Notes: generated by a model not told the origin, from the sequence alone. A DNA stretch of 64,000 nt from Natronolimnobius baerhuensis (GCF_002177135.1 NZ_MWPH01000001.1:682001-746000), one strand, 5' to 3'. Counted from the first letter of the stretch, positions 46,893-56,209 are shown. Program-made: numbers and translations.

Positions 46893-47966
46893 ATGTTCGG
46901 CCCACTCTTTCAGATTCCGATCATTGGGATGGAACTCGAGGCGTTTGCAGTCCTGTTGATCGCAGCCCTTGCGGGCGGCGCGTTCGGGGCAGCCCTCGGT
47001 GCACTCCCCTCGTTCGTCTTTACGGGCTTCGTCGTCTTCCTCGGCGAGGGACTCGCCGTTCTCGAAGGGGAGTTCGACGCAGTCGATGCGGTCACAGCAG
47101 GCGATATTGCGACAGGTATCACCGATACGATTGGCTTCGGTGCAGTGACGGGGCCACATATCGCCTTTGCTGGCGGTGTGGCCGCGACAGCCTACGCCGG
47201 ACGGAAGTATCCCGAGATGGAGCCTACTGACTGGGATTACCACTTCGGAAAAGACATTCTGTACGCCTTCGGGACGAAGCCCGACATCCTCGCGGTCGGC
47301 GCGATCTTCGGTGCAGTCGGAATGCTCGTCACTCGCGTAATGGACGGGGCCGGAGTCCCCACCGATAACATCGCGCTATCGGTTGTCGCGACGGCCTTTC
47401 TGGCCCGAATCGTATTCGATTACCCGCTTGTAGGCACGGTCGGTGGTTCGAACCTTCTCGATATGTCGCCGTTCGAACGCGAGGAAAAACGCGTCGCAGC
47501 CGACGGTGGTACCAAGACGAATCGGTTAGCAACTGAGCCGTGGTTGCCCCACCAGTACAAGTGGGGCGGCGTCACCGCCATCGGACTCGTTGGTGGCGTC
47601 CTCGGCGGATTCATCTGGCTCGAGACGGGGAGTATCTTCCTCGGCTACGCGATTTCAGCGATGAGTCTGCTGTTTCTCAACCTCGGCGTTGAGAAAATTC
47701 CCGTCACGCACCACATCACGCTGCTGGGATCGACGGGAGCAGTGATTGCAGCATCGCTCGTTGGAAGCGACCCGATTGTGTTGGTCGTCGCCGGACTCTT
47801 CGGCGCAATCAGCGCACTCATCGGCGAACTCTCCCAGCGAGTGTTCTACTCGCACTCGGGGACTCACGTCGACCCGCCAGCGATGGCGATTGCGGCGTTC
47901 ATGCTGCTCATCGGCGTGGCCTATCTCCTTGGAGTGCTCCCCAACGCGGGCTACCTCGCGCTGTAG
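46893..47966 (+). CDS. Integral membrane protein of the glpK operon
   Basis: A 357-residue protein with about 9-10 membrane helices (for example AVLLIAALAGGAFGAALGAL and GLVGGVLGGFIWLETGSIFL) and short charged loops. In Haloferax the gene after glpK (there called glpX, not the fructose bisphosphatase) encodes a comparable protein. It may carry glycerol or organise the pathway at the membrane; neither is shown. The HPr-like gene found next in Haloferax is not here. Confidence 0.82.
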   Translation: MFGPLFQIPIIGMELEAFAVLLIAALAGGAFGAALGALPSFVFTGFVVFLGEGLAVLEGEFDAVDAVTAGDIATGITDTIGFGAVTGPHIAFAGGVAATAYAGRKYPEMEPTDWDYHFGKDILYAFGTKPDILAVGAIFGAVGMLVTRVMDGAGVPTDNIALSVVATAFLARIVFDYPLVGTVGGSNLLDMSPFEREEKRVAADGGTKTNRLATEPWLPHQYKWGGVTAIGLVGGVLGGFIWLETGSIFLGYAISAMSLLFLNLGVEKIPVTHHITLLGSTGAVIAASLVGSDPIVLVVAGLFGAISALIGELSQRVFYSHSGTHVDPPAMAIAAFMLLIGVAYLLGVLPNAGYLAL

Positions 47967-48023
47967 GCACTGCCCCACGCTCGAACCGACTCTTTTAGGT
48001 CGCCCACCCCTCGAGTGACGGCT

Positions 48024-48710
48024 ATGACCGCAGATCCACCGCTCGTCCTCGACATCGACGGCACGCTGACCCGCCCCGACGGCTGGGGTATCGACCCGCG
48101 CATTTTCGACCCGATTCGCGAGTGGGACGCCCCCGTCGTCATCGCCACCGGGAAAGCATTCCCCTACCCCGTTGCGCTCTGTCACTTCGCCGGCGTGCCG
48201 GAACTCGTCGTCGCCGAAAACGGCGGCGTCGTCTACACCGGCGACGACGTCTTCTTCACCGCCGACCGCGACGCCGCCCAGGCCGTTGCCGAAGCGTACC
48301 GTGCCGCTGGCTACGAGTTGGGCTGGGGCGAGGAAGATACCGTCAACCGCTGGCGCGAGACCGAAATCGCGATCAACTTAGAACAGCCCATCGACCCCCT
48401 CCGAGAGATCGCCGCCGACTACGGCCTCGAGGTGATCGACACCGGCTACGCCTATCACGTCAAAGACGCTGACCCGAACAAGGGTGACGGACTCGCAGTC
48501 ATCGCCGATCACGTCGGCTTCGACCTTGCAGACTGCGTCGCTGTCGGTGACTCGATCAACGATGTCTCGACGTTCGAGACTGCCGGCCGGAGTTTCGCCG
48601 TCTCGAACGCCGATTCAGACGCGAAAGCGGCCGCCGACGAGGTGCTCGAGGAGCCACACGCTGATGGAACCCTGTCGGTCCTCGAGCGCGTCCAAGGAAC
48701 TCACGCGTAA
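48024..48710 (+). CDS. HAD-family phosphoglycolate phosphatase (archaeal type)
   Basis: A 228-residue hydrolase. PPLVLDIDGTLTRPDGWGID gives the nucleophile and acid Asp residues. NKGDGLAVIADHVGF supplies the motif III Lys and AVGDSINDVSTFETAG the metal Asp pair. It resembles the archaeal phosphoglycolate phosphatase group of the Cof-like subfamily. The ATG at 48024 was preferred to a GTG three codons earlier. It follows the glpK-linked gene but is probably independent. Confidence 0.85.
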   Translation: MTADPPLVLDIDGTLTRPDGWGIDPRIFDPIREWDAPVVIATGKAFPYPVALCHFAGVPELVVAENGGVVYTGDDVFFTADRDAAQAVAEAYRAAGYELGWGEEDTVNRWRETEIAINLEQPIDPLREIAADYGLEVIDTGYAYHVKDADPNKGDGLAVIADHVGFDLADCVAVGDSINDVSTFETAGRSFAVSNADSDAKAAADEVLEEPHADGTLSVLERVQGTHA

Positions 48711-48748
48711 TTGCTGTGACCCAACACGTTCTTGCAAAATGACATCAA

Positions 48749-48877
48749 ATGGCGTGTATGGAGATCATCGAAAATACACTCGAGATAGTAACAACTGCAA
48801 CGAGTGACACACTGCTCGCACAGCTGTCGTGCGATCAGGTGCGCAGTGACGTGCAGTGGTTACTGTCATTCATCTAA
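48749..48877 (+). CDS. Possible small protein (42 residues)
   Basis: ATG at 48749 (or 48758) opens EIIENTLEIVTTATSDTLLA then QLSCDQVRSDVQWLLSFI before TAA. The composition is protein-like (acidic helix, hydrophobic end) and a single frame crosses the gap after the phosphatase gene. No promoter or SD stands out. It could be chance; the reading has no known relatives that I recognise. Confidence 0.3.
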   Translation: MACMEIIENTLEIVTTATSDTLLAQLSCDQVRSDVQWLLSFI

Positions 48878-48924
48878 CCATTAGAGAGAGCCCACGCTCG
48901 AGACGACGCGGGTAGCTTCCGACG

Positions 48925-50361
48925 CTACAGAACGAGTGCGTCGACGAGGACGGCAACGAGCACGGCACCGAGGAAGGCGTTCGAGGCGTGGAACGAGCGG
49001 AACGCCGCGGCCTCAGTTTGCTCGAAGTGAAGGACGACGGCAGTCCAGAGGAAAATGCCGCCGAAGATGGCGACCGTTGCGGCATAGAGTGCACCGAGGT
49101 CGGTCAGCCAGGCGAGTGCGACCGTCGAGGCGAGTGTTGCGGCGAGGTAGTAGATGATGTGCTTTCGCGTCTCGGTTTCGCCACGGACGACGGGCATCAT
49201 CGGGAAGCCGCCACGAGCGTAGTCGTCCTTGTAGGCAAGCGCGAGGTTGTAAAAGTGCGCTGGCGTCCAGAGGAAGATGACACCGGCGAGTGCGAGTGCT
49301 GGCATGCCGATTTCGTTCGTCACCGCAGCCCAGCCGATCAGTGCTGGCAGCGCGCCTGCAAATCCACCGAGGACGGTGTTTTGGACGGTATTCGGCTTTA
49401 ACAAGAGCGTGTAGACGACGCTGTAAAACAGGATCGCGGCGAGTCCGAGAGCGGCCGCAAGCATGTTGATTGTCGCGAATGCGCCGAGCGAGGCAACCGT
49501 CAGCAGGCCACCGAACGCGAGCGCGTGCGAGACAGGGATCAGATCGTTCGCCAGCGGTCGGTCCGCCGTTCGAGACATTTTCTGGTCGACGTCGCGCTCG
49601 AGGACGTGATTGAACGTTCCGCTCGCGCCGATTGCGAGGACGCCGCCGCCGAGCGTCGCAACAATGGTGTAGCGATCAAGCGCAGGGCCAGCAGCCAGTG
49701 CCATCCCCGCGGCGGCGACGAGACAAAGCAGCCACATCAGCCGTGGCTTCATCATCTTGAAATAGGCAAAGGCGGTGAGTCGCGCTCGAGCGAATCCACT
49801 CGAGGGGAGCGTTCGGCCGCCCGCTGGGTCGGCGTCCGAGGCGGGTGATTCGATTGGCTCGGGTTCGCCGCGCATGTCGATCTGATCGTCCTCGCTCCCG
49901 GTTGTGAGTTCGAGGTCCCAGGCGAGCGCAAGGACGATGCCGGCGAAGATGGCGACGCCAAGGCCGAGATGCAAGCCGGGTGTGATGGCCGCGGGGCCAG
50001 AGACCGCGGTCGCTGCGCCGACACCGATCTGGATGATATAGAGCGCACTCGAGGCGAGCAGTGTTCGACGCACGCGACTCGAGGCGTCACCGAGAGCGGC
50101 GACGACGGCGGTTGCGGCGACGAGCAGGCCAACGACGACGGCGGTGAGGCGGTGGCCCCAGGCGATTGCGAGTTCCGTCTGACTCAGTGGGTCAGTTGGC
50201 GTGTGGCAAATCGGCCACGTCGAGCAGGCCGACGCGGCGTTCGTAATCGAGGTCGTCGCCCCGACGATCAACAGGAGATAGACGCCGAGGGCGGTCGCTG
50301 CCAGTAGTGCAGCAAAGCGCCGGTGAGTCCGGATCGGCCGGGGGAACGGATCAGTTGCCAC
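48925..50361 (-). CDS. ctaB: Fused heme A synthase-like (CtaA) and heme O synthase (CtaB)
   Basis: A 478-residue membrane enzyme. Residues about 15-155 form a half CtaA/COX15-like module of four helices (GHRLTAVVVGLLVAATAVVA). After an acidic linker (about 160-190) comes the UbiA-type farnesyltransferase with KMMKPRLMWLLC and NHVLERDVDQKMSRTADRPL, the prenyl diphosphate site. It converts protoheme to heme O for terminal oxidases. The CtaA module lacks a full eight-helix set, so it may be structural. Confidence 0.88.
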   Translation of the reverse strand: MATDPFPRPIRTHRRFAALLAATALGVYLLLIVGATTSITNAASACSTWPICHTPTDPLSQTELAIAWGHRLTAVVVGLLVAATAVVAALGDASSRVRRTLLASSALYIIQIGVGAATAVSGPAAITPGLHLGLGVAIFAGIVLALAWDLELTTGSEDDQIDMRGEPEPIESPASDADPAGGRTLPSSGFARARLTAFAYFKMMKPRLMWLLCLVAAAGMALAAGPALDRYTIVATLGGGVLAIGASGTFNHVLERDVDQKMSRTADRPLANDLIPVSHALAFGGLLTVASLGAFATINMLAAALGLAAILFYSVVYTLLLKPNTVQNTVLGGFAGALPALIGWAAVTNEIGMPALALAGVIFLWTPAHFYNLALAYKDDYARGGFPMMPVVRGETETRKHIIYYLAATLASTVALAWLTDLGALYAATVAIFGGIFLWTAVVLHFEQTEAAAFRSFHASNAFLGAVLVAVLVDALVL

Positions 50362-50466
50362 GGCTAGTCTTGTCTGGAAGGTTCGACTCTGCGTATTTAT
50401 GATTCCCGCTTTTGACCCCCTGTCGGGAACACTGTCTCGAGGCGTCGTTGAGTCGTCGCTGAATCG

Positions 50467-50796
50467 TCACATTCCCATGTCCGCAGCGGCCTCCGGCACC
50501 GGCAGGTCGTGCGCGGACACTCCAAGCAGTTCCGCGGCGTGATCGAGCGCCATATCGAAGCCGTAGTAGCGCTCGAGTTCGTCGCCCTCGGCGGTTGGAC
50601 GCACTTTCAGCATGGCGTAGCCCTCGATATTCTGGGCGATTGCTGCCGTGGAACCGGCGTTGGCTGTCGTCGAATCGCCGGTTGCTGCGAACTCGAGGAC
50701 GCGTTCGGACTCGGTTTCGTTGTAGGCCGCCGTAATGCCCTCCTGTGTCGCGGTTCGCTCGTCCGCAGAGGATGTCTCGGTATCCGTATCGGTCAT
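50467..50796 (-). CDS. Small conserved haloarchaeal protein
   Basis: A 109-residue acidic protein. ITAAYNETESERVLEFAATG and NIEGYAMLKVRPTAEGDELE are followed by RYYGFDMALDHAAELLGVSA and a C-terminal Pro/Ala/Met tail. Regular strand-helix spacing suggests a compact fold. It resembles uncharacterised small haloarchaeal proteins; no function is known. The ATG at 50796 was chosen; another at 50802 is possible. Confidence 0.75.
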   Translation of the reverse strand: MTDTDTETSSADERTATQEGITAAYNETESERVLEFAATGDSTTANAGSTAAIAQNIEGYAMLKVRPTAEGDELERYYGFDMALDHAAELLGVSAHDLPVPEAAADMGM

Positions 50797-50907
50797 ACGC
50801 ATGTTCGGGAGTCCAGTACCGGGAAGGTGTCGGTTTCGGACGATCATCGATCATCAGTGTGAGCGGAGACCGACACCGATTTTGTATCCCCGCCGGGACT
50901 GGCTGTC

Positions 50908-51870
50908 GTGTGTCGGACGGCCTCGGACCCAGCGGACGACGGTGGTGCGGATCAGCCCGGAAGCGACGCCACCGAACCGGTCGCGACGGTTCGACTCACG
51001 CGCCGTGTCGCCTGGCAGTGGCTCGCCGGTGCAACGGCTGCGTTTTTCGTCTCCGCGTATGTCTTCGCTGCCGTACAGGCGATGGTTCAGGGCCGCCCCC
51101 TCGAGCCATTCGTTATCGCGGCCACCCCGACTGGCATCAATCGCGTGCTCGTCATCTCGCTGGTGTTGGTCGCACTGGTCGTCGTCCTCCACGAGTTGCT
51201 CCACGGCGTCTGCATGGCCGTCTACGGCGGGGAGACGGCGTACGGGGTCGGCGTCTCCTATTTCGTCCTGCCCTATGCCTATGCGGAGACCGACGCGAGT
51301 TTCACGCGCACGCAGTTGCTTGTCACCCTGCTCGCGCCGCTGGTCGTCATCACGGTCGGTGGCCTGCTCGCGCTGGCCGTCGTCCCCTCGAGCATCCTGA
51401 TTATTCCGCTCGCCGCGAACGTCGCCGGCTCCGTCGGCGACCTCTGGATGGCTGGCACGCTGTTGCAGTATCCCGCGAACGTTCGCGTGAGCGACCCGCC
51501 GGGTGACGTGCAAGGGCTGTCGATCTACCCGCCCGCCGACGGGTCAGCTAGCGACTCGAGCACCGACGCAATCGACCAACGCCGCGGCTCGGTCGTTCTC
51601 GCTCGCGTCGTCACCGGCGCAGTCGGGACGCTCGCCGGCCTCATCGCTCTCGGCATCGTCGCCGTACTCGGCTCGCTCGCCGTCGGCTCCGGCGACGTGA
51701 TCGTCGGCGCGTCCGAGGGGCGCTGGCTGCTCTTTCTCCACGAACGCCACGGCTCGAGCGCCTCACTCGAGGTCGGTGCGCCACTTGCGCTTGCACTCGC
51801 AACGGCTGGTGGCCTCGCGTGGGCGCTCGTCGGCACCGTCCGAGAACAACTCTCGACAACCGAACCGTAA
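50908..51870 (+). CDS. Membrane metalloprotease-like protein (HExxH, DUF3267-like)
   Basis: A 320-residue membrane protein. There is a TM segment at about 35-58, then a helix with VVLHELLHGVCMAVYGGETA (HExxH zinc motif), further helices with NVAGSVGDLWMAGTLL that may supply the third ligand, and two C-terminal helices. Proteins of this type (DUF3267/site-2-like) may cleave membrane substrates or be inactive. The start is GTG at 50908. PadR-type regulator follows. Confidence 0.75.
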   Translation: MCRTASDPADDGGADQPGSDATEPVATVRLTRRVAWQWLAGATAAFFVSAYVFAAVQAMVQGRPLEPFVIAATPTGINRVLVISLVLVALVVVLHELLHGVCMAVYGGETAYGVGVSYFVLPYAYAETDASFTRTQLLVTLLAPLVVITVGGLLALAVVPSSILIIPLAANVAGSVGDLWMAGTLLQYPANVRVSDPPGDVQGLSIYPPADGSASDSSTDAIDQRRGSVVLARVVTGAVGTLAGLIALGIVAVLGSLAVGSGDVIVGASEGRWLLFLHERHGSSASLEVGAPLALALATAGGLAWALVGTVREQLSTTEP

Positions 51871-51890
51871 CGCTCGAACCGTAACGCTCG
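51863..51890. repeat. 14-bp tandem duplication
   Basis: Two adjacent copies of AACCGTAACGCTCG; the first contains the stop codon of the HExxH protein. The repeat lies between that gene and the PadR-type gene. It looks like a recent slippage or a paired binding site. Confidence 0.6.
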
Positions 51891-51916
51891 AGCGGATGCC
51901 CGCTCGAGAGACCCGT

Positions 51917-52207
51917 ATGACCAAGTGGCTCCAGAGCGGGCGGCGACGAGACATCTGCTTCCTGCTCGTCGCGAGCGAGGACGGCGAACTGCGTAGCCAA
52001 CAGTTGAAATCGAAACTCGAGGCCCACTACGACGGGCATATCGAACCGAAATCGTTCTACGGAACGCTCTCGGCGCTCGAGGACGCCGGGTTCGTCGAAA
52101 AGCGAACTGCAGGATTGCACGACGTCTACGCACTCACCGATGGCGGCCAACGGCGTGTTCGGGAGCACTACGAGTGGGTCAGCGACTGTCTCGACGCTGA
52201 CGGCTGA
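51917..52207 (+). CDS. PadR-type winged-helix regulator
   Basis: A 96-residue DNA-binding protein: TKWLQSGRRRDICFLLVASE, then RSQQLKSKLEAHYDGHIEPK (recognition helix) and SFYGTLSALEDAGFVEKRTA (wing), with YALTDGGQRRV. It lacks a long C-terminal dimerisation helix. The ATG at 51917 was preferred to 51896. Partners and targets are unknown; it may control the membrane protein genes on either side. Confidence 0.83.
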   Translation: MTKWLQSGRRRDICFLLVASEDGELRSQQLKSKLEAHYDGHIEPKSFYGTLSALEDAGFVEKRTAGLHDVYALTDGGQRRVREHYEWVSDCLDADG

Positions 52208-52231
52208 TTTAGATAGCGGCGATTACGAGAA

Positions 52232-53062
52232 TCAGTCCGCTCCGAGCAGGAAGCCGAGCGCTCCCCCAGCGAGCGTGAACGGCCACGTCACGGCCAGAAA
52301 CGCGAGGACAATCAAGAGTTCGACCGGCCCTCCGACGCCCTCGCGCCACCGCTCGCGCCGGAAGCCAACGCCGAGAACGAAGCCAATCGCCGGCAGGATC
52401 CAGACGGCCGTTCCGAGGAGTACTCCCGCAAGCGATGAGAGCGAGAGGCCAACAAGCGGGACTTCATGGATGGTCGTGAAGGCAACGCCGGCAAACCCCC
52501 CGTCGACGGCGGCCGTGGCAAGGAGAACGGCAGTCCAGACGCCCACAAGCCACCATGCAGCACGTGTTGTCAACGGCACCGTCCCGCGAACAGCCTGCAG
52601 ACCGCCGAGCGTAAGCGCGAGCGCCCCGGCGAAGCCAACCGGGATGCGGAACAGTTCGGGCAGGACAGGCGGCGACCGATCTACTTCGACGAGAGAGTAG
52701 CTGTAGTGGGCATCGCCGACGGCGACGACCGATCCCGCGGTCTCGAACAGCCCGTCCGTGGGTACCGCCTCCCGGCTCTCGTAGCGTGGCCACTCGTGGC
52801 CACCGCCCTGATCCTCGCGAAGCCAGCCGTCAGGAAGATCGTCCGCAGCGTTGGCTGTCTCGATGGCCGACTCGACCGCGGTCGCCGTTTCGGGCGGCAG
52901 GGACTCGAGCGAAATTACCGTCGTCGAATCCGTGGTCGTCACCGGTCCGCTCGCACGGAGTTCGTGCGCGTCGTCGGCGTAGTGCGGCCAGAGGTAGAAC
53001 GGGTTACAGAGCAACCCGACACCGAGGACGAGCAGGAGGGCGACTCGAGCGCGCGTTGACAT
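52232..53062 (-). CDS. Membrane protein of unknown function
   Basis: A 276-residue protein with an N-terminal hydrophobic helix (about 5-25) and an outside domain (about 25-135, VTTTDSTTVISLESLPPETA). About five further helices (about 138-270) end in GGALGFLLGAD. Trp/Pro-rich loops occur. No recognised motif; codon bias matches the neighbours. Confidence 0.75.
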   Translation of the reverse strand: MSTRARVALLLVLGVGLLCNPFYLWPHYADDAHELRASGPVTTTDSTTVISLESLPPETATAVESAIETANAADDLPDGWLREDQGGGHEWPRYESREAVPTDGLFETAGSVVAVGDAHYSYSLVEVDRSPPVLPELFRIPVGFAGALALTLGGLQAVRGTVPLTTRAAWWLVGVWTAVLLATAAVDGGFAGVAFTTIHEVPLVGLSLSSLAGVLLGTAVWILPAIGFVLGVGFRRERWREGVGGPVELLIVLAFLAVTWPFTLAGGALGFLLGAD

Positions 53063-53151
53063 TTCGATTTCGTCACTGCGCTCGTGTGAGATAACTATGG
53101 CGAACGGCGCTGGAGCCTGCCTTTATATCAGCGGGCGAACAACACACCGGT

Positions 53152-53676
53152 ATGGGTCGACGACTCTGCCATCGGTATGGACCGGGACGGCTACCGTATG
53201 CCAGTCGACGCGATATTGGCGGTGGACTCGCGATGGCCGCGACGGGGCTTCTCGCGGCCGTGCTCTGGTTCGGCGGAACGTGGACGCTCTTGCTAGCAGG
53301 ACTCGAGTCCGATATGCTCGGATTCCTCCTCGTCGGCGGCATGTTCGCGTTCCCGGTTGCGATTGTGAGCGCGTTTCTTCTGGGCACGCTCTGTTGGCGA
53401 ACGGCCTCGTCCGAGACGCGCCGTCCCCTCCGCGGTGCGATCTTCGGGGGCGTCACGGCAACGGGCAGTCTCATCGCAGGGGCGCTCGGCCCTGCCGTCG
53501 TTCTCGCCGTCTCGAACGTTGCCAGCGGCGAGATGGCCGCACTCGAGGCGATCATCTTCGGACTCGTCGTGTTTCCTGCCGGCCTCCTTTTCGCGGCGAT
53601 GGCTGCCGGGTGGCTGGTTCTCCCGCTCGGTGTCGTCGGCGGTTGGTATCACGAGCGCGCACACTCGAGAACGTGA
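53152..53676 (+). CDS. Membrane protein of unknown function
   Basis: A 174-residue protein with about four hydrophobic segments, including GFLLVGGMFAFPVAIVSAFL and FPAGLLFAAMAAGWLVLPLG. The start at 53152 is tentative; an internal ATG near 53232 would remove a basic leader. No motif recognised. Confidence 0.65.
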   Translation: MGRRLCHRYGPGRLPYASRRDIGGGLAMAATGLLAAVLWFGGTWTLLLAGLESDMLGFLLVGGMFAFPVAIVSAFLLGTLCWRTASSETRRPLRGAIFGGVTATGSLIAGALGPAVVLAVSNVASGEMAALEAIIFGLVVFPAGLLFAAMAAGWLVLPLGVVGGWYHERAHSRT

Positions 53677-53714
53677 AATGAGGCTGAGAGCAACGGGTCG
53701 GCAGTGCTCGTGGC

Positions 53715-54860
53715 TCACTCCTCGAGCAACTGATCGCCGATCGTGTTGCGCAGGACCTCGCTCGTGCCCTCGTAGATTTCGTTGAGTTTGGCGTCGCGGT
53801 AGAATCGCTCGGCGGGAAAGTCCTTCGTGTAGCCGTAGCCGCCGTGGATCTGGATGCCCTCGTTGGCGACCTCTCGAGAGACTTCCGAGGCGTAGAGTTT
53901 GGCCTGCGCGGCGTCTTTGATGTAGTTCTCGCCGCGAATCTTTTTGTCTGCGGCCTTGTGCATGAGCAACTTTGCGGCCTGGATTTTGGTGTCCATATCC
54001 GCCAGTTTGTGTTTGATCGACTGGAACTCGCCGATGGGCTGGCCGAACTGCTCTCGCTCATTTGCGTAGTCGCGGGCCTCCTCGAAGGCTGCACGGGCGA
54101 TGCCGACGCCGCGAGCGGCGATGGTGATCCGGCCGCCGTTTAACGTTTTCAGCGCGTGAATGAATCCATCGCCTTCCTCGCCCAGTAGGCGTTCCTCGGG
54201 TAGTCGAAGATCATCGAACCTGAGTTCGGCGGTCGGACAGCCCTTATCGCCGAGTTTCTCCTCCGTCCCCTCGACGATGAAGCCGTCGTCTTCCTCGGGG
54301 CGGACGATGAACGACGAAATGCCCTTGTTGCCCGCCTTGGGATCGGTCTTCGCAAAGAGTGTCACCGTGTCCGCGACGGAACCGTTCGAAATCCAGAGCT
54401 TGCCGCCGTTGATCACGTACTCGTCGCCGTCTCTTTCGGCGGTGGTCTTCATCGCCGGTACGTCGCTCCCTGCACCGGCCTCCGAGAGCGCGAACGCGCC
54501 AATGTCGCGCCCCTCTGCAAGCGGCGTCAGGAATTCCTCCTTTTGAGACTCGTCGCCAAACTCGTAGAGCATGTTGCCCGCAAGCGAGGTGTGGGCGGCG
54601 ACGACCGTTCCGAGTCCGCCCGAGCCTCGAGAAATTTCCTCGAGACCGATAGCATACGAGTGATAGTCCAGTCCCGCGCCGCCGTACTCCTCGGGGAACG
54701 GCATGCCCATCAGTCCGAGGGACGCCATGTCGTCGACGAGATCTGCGGGAAACTCGTCGTCGTGGTCGATCTCGCTCGCGACGGGGACGATTTCCTCGTC
54801 GACGAACTCGGCGACCATCTCGCGAATCTGTTCCTGTTCGGCCGAGAGTGTAAAGTCCAT
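53715..54860 (-). CDS. Acyl-CoA dehydrogenase
   Basis: A 381-residue flavoenzyme that introduces a trans-2 double bond into acyl-CoA. The start TLSAEQEQIREMVAEFVDEE is typical; ALSEAGAGSDVPAMKTTAER binds flavin/substrate; the C-terminal region has QIHGGYGYTKDFPAERFYRD and the catalytic Glu in IYEGTSEVLRNTIG. Chain-length specificity cannot be read. Single gene, transcribed away from the membrane gene at 53152. Confidence 0.92.
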   Translation of the reverse strand: MDFTLSAEQEQIREMVAEFVDEEIVPVASEIDHDDEFPADLVDDMASLGLMGMPFPEEYGGAGLDYHSYAIGLEEISRGSGGLGTVVAAHTSLAGNMLYEFGDESQKEEFLTPLAEGRDIGAFALSEAGAGSDVPAMKTTAERDGDEYVINGGKLWISNGSVADTVTLFAKTDPKAGNKGISSFIVRPEEDDGFIVEGTEEKLGDKGCPTAELRFDDLRLPEERLLGEEGDGFIHALKTLNGGRITIAARGVGIARAAFEEARDYANEREQFGQPIGEFQSIKHKLADMDTKIQAAKLLMHKAADKKIRGENYIKDAAQAKLYASEVSREVANEGIQIHGGYGYTKDFPAERFYRDAKLNEIYEGTSEVLRNTIGDQLLEE

Positions 54861-54992
54861 ATCCGGCCTAACGGGAGGGTCCTCCTTTACTGTTCGCGCC
54901 CGAAAACGACCACCTCGAGTGGGTTTATTTCGGTTGTAGCAATCCTGGGAAGGTGTCTGAGTAAGTGCCTGTTTTTCGCAGAGTTCCGACGG

Positions 54993-55496
54993 TCACGTCA
55001 CGCAGTCCTCCGTGATCGCCGCGGTAATTCCGCCGTGTGTGACATACACTCCGGGTGGATAGTCGGTATTGCTGTAATTCGGAAACGGTTCGAGTGCATC
55101 TCGTGCTGCCTCCTGTTCAGCCGTCGAACTTGGCTCCAGATTGAATTGGTCGTACTCGCCCCCCCGGCGACGGGCAGTGCTGTGGTCTGCATCCGGCTCG
55201 GTCGCTTCAGCGAACATTCGCTCGAGAAGCGAGACCTCCAGGAGGTCGTGCTCGGTCGCGGAGGCCACCGGTGCGTCTTCCGGCGGATCATCGAGGAGTT
55301 CGATGTGGAACGAACAGGCGGGAGATCCGGATTCGTCGTCATCGGCTACCGATTCCGATTCGGTTTCATTTACCGACTGCTCAGAATCGTCGTCCACTTG
55401 CTGCGCTGGTTCGGTCTCGTCAGTCTCACCAATGCAGCCGGCGAGGGCCAATGAAACAGTGGTTCCGAGACCAATTAGCTGTCGCCGACGGTTCAT
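54993..55496 (-). CDS. Secreted lipoprotein of unknown function
   Basis: A 167-residue protein. The N terminus RRRQLIGLGTTVSLALAGC has a twin-arginine-like start and lipobox Cys, then a Glu/Asp/Ser/Thr-rich spacer (about 25-55) and a globular part. The globular part includes SFHIELLDDPPEDAPVASAT and NTDYPPGVYVTHGGITAAI. It is likely held on the outer face of the membrane. No known family recognised. Confidence 0.8.
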   Translation of the reverse strand: MNRRRQLIGLGTTVSLALAGCIGETDETEPAQQVDDDSEQSVNETESESVADDDESGSPACSFHIELLDDPPEDAPVASATEHDLLEVSLLERMFAEATEPDADHSTARRRGGEYDQFNLEPSSTAEQEAARDALEPFPNYSNTDYPPGVYVTHGGITAAITEDCVT

Positions 55497-55558
55497 GTCA
55501 AAACACGCAAGTCAGATCGGTAAATATCTTCTCCCGGTATCCTCCTTGTCTGCGTAGG

Positions 55559-56209
55559 CTAGCTCGAACTGATCTCCTCGAGTGCGTCTTCAATCGCCGT
55601 CTCGCCGCCCAGTATCTCGACCGTTTCGCCGAAGACAGGATCAAACTCGAGGGCGGTGACGAGCACTGCGGCGACGTCTTCGCGCGGAATGTCGCCAGAA
55701 TCCATCTCGAGGCTGTCTGCTGCTCGAATGTCGCCGGTGCCGGCGTCGGTTGTTAGTTCGCCGGGGCGGACGATGGTGTAGTTGAGCCCGCTCTGTCGGA
55801 GGTACTCGTCGGCTTCGGCTTTCGCGATGAGGTAGTCCTGCAGGGCGTCGGGAGCGGAGTCGGGGTCGTCGGTGCCCATCGAACTGAGCATGACGAACCG
55901 GTCGACGCCTGCGTCGTCGGCAGCGTCAATCAGGGTGATCGCACCGTCGCGGTCGACGCCGTAGACATCGTTGCCGTTCGATCCGGCGGCGAACACGATG
56001 CCATCGCAGCCCTCGACAGCGGCCTCGAGCGAGTCGGGGTCAGTGAGGTCGGCCACAACTGGGTCGCCGCCGAGTGCGGCCAACTCGTCGGCCTGGTCGT
56101 CCTTGCGGATCATCGCGCGCACTTCGTAGTCGTCACGTGCTGCAAGCCGCTCCGTGACGTGCTGTCCTGTCGCGCCGTGTGAGCCTGCGACGAGAATTAT
56201 CTCCGTCAT
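55559..56209 (-). CDS. NAD(P)-binding atypical SDR protein
   Basis: A 216-residue single-domain protein. TEIILVAGSHGATGQHVTER is the cofactor loop. DGIVFAAGSNGNDVYGVDRD leads to the region around RFVMLSSMGTDDPDSAPDAL, and LNYTIVRPGELTTDAGTGDI follows. Tyr-x-x-x-Lys is not present in the usual place, as in NmrA-like or atypical SDRs that may sense redox state. The ATG at 56209 was chosen because similarity starts there. Confidence 0.85.
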   Translation of the reverse strand: MTEIILVAGSHGATGQHVTERLAARDDYEVRAMIRKDDQADELAALGGDPVVADLTDPDSLEAAVEGCDGIVFAAGSNGNDVYGVDRDGAITLIDAADDAGVDRFVMLSSMGTDDPDSAPDALQDYLIAKAEADEYLRQSGLNYTIVRPGELTTDAGTGDIRAADSLEMDSGDIPREDVAAVLVTALEFDPVFGETVEILGGETAIEDALEEISSS

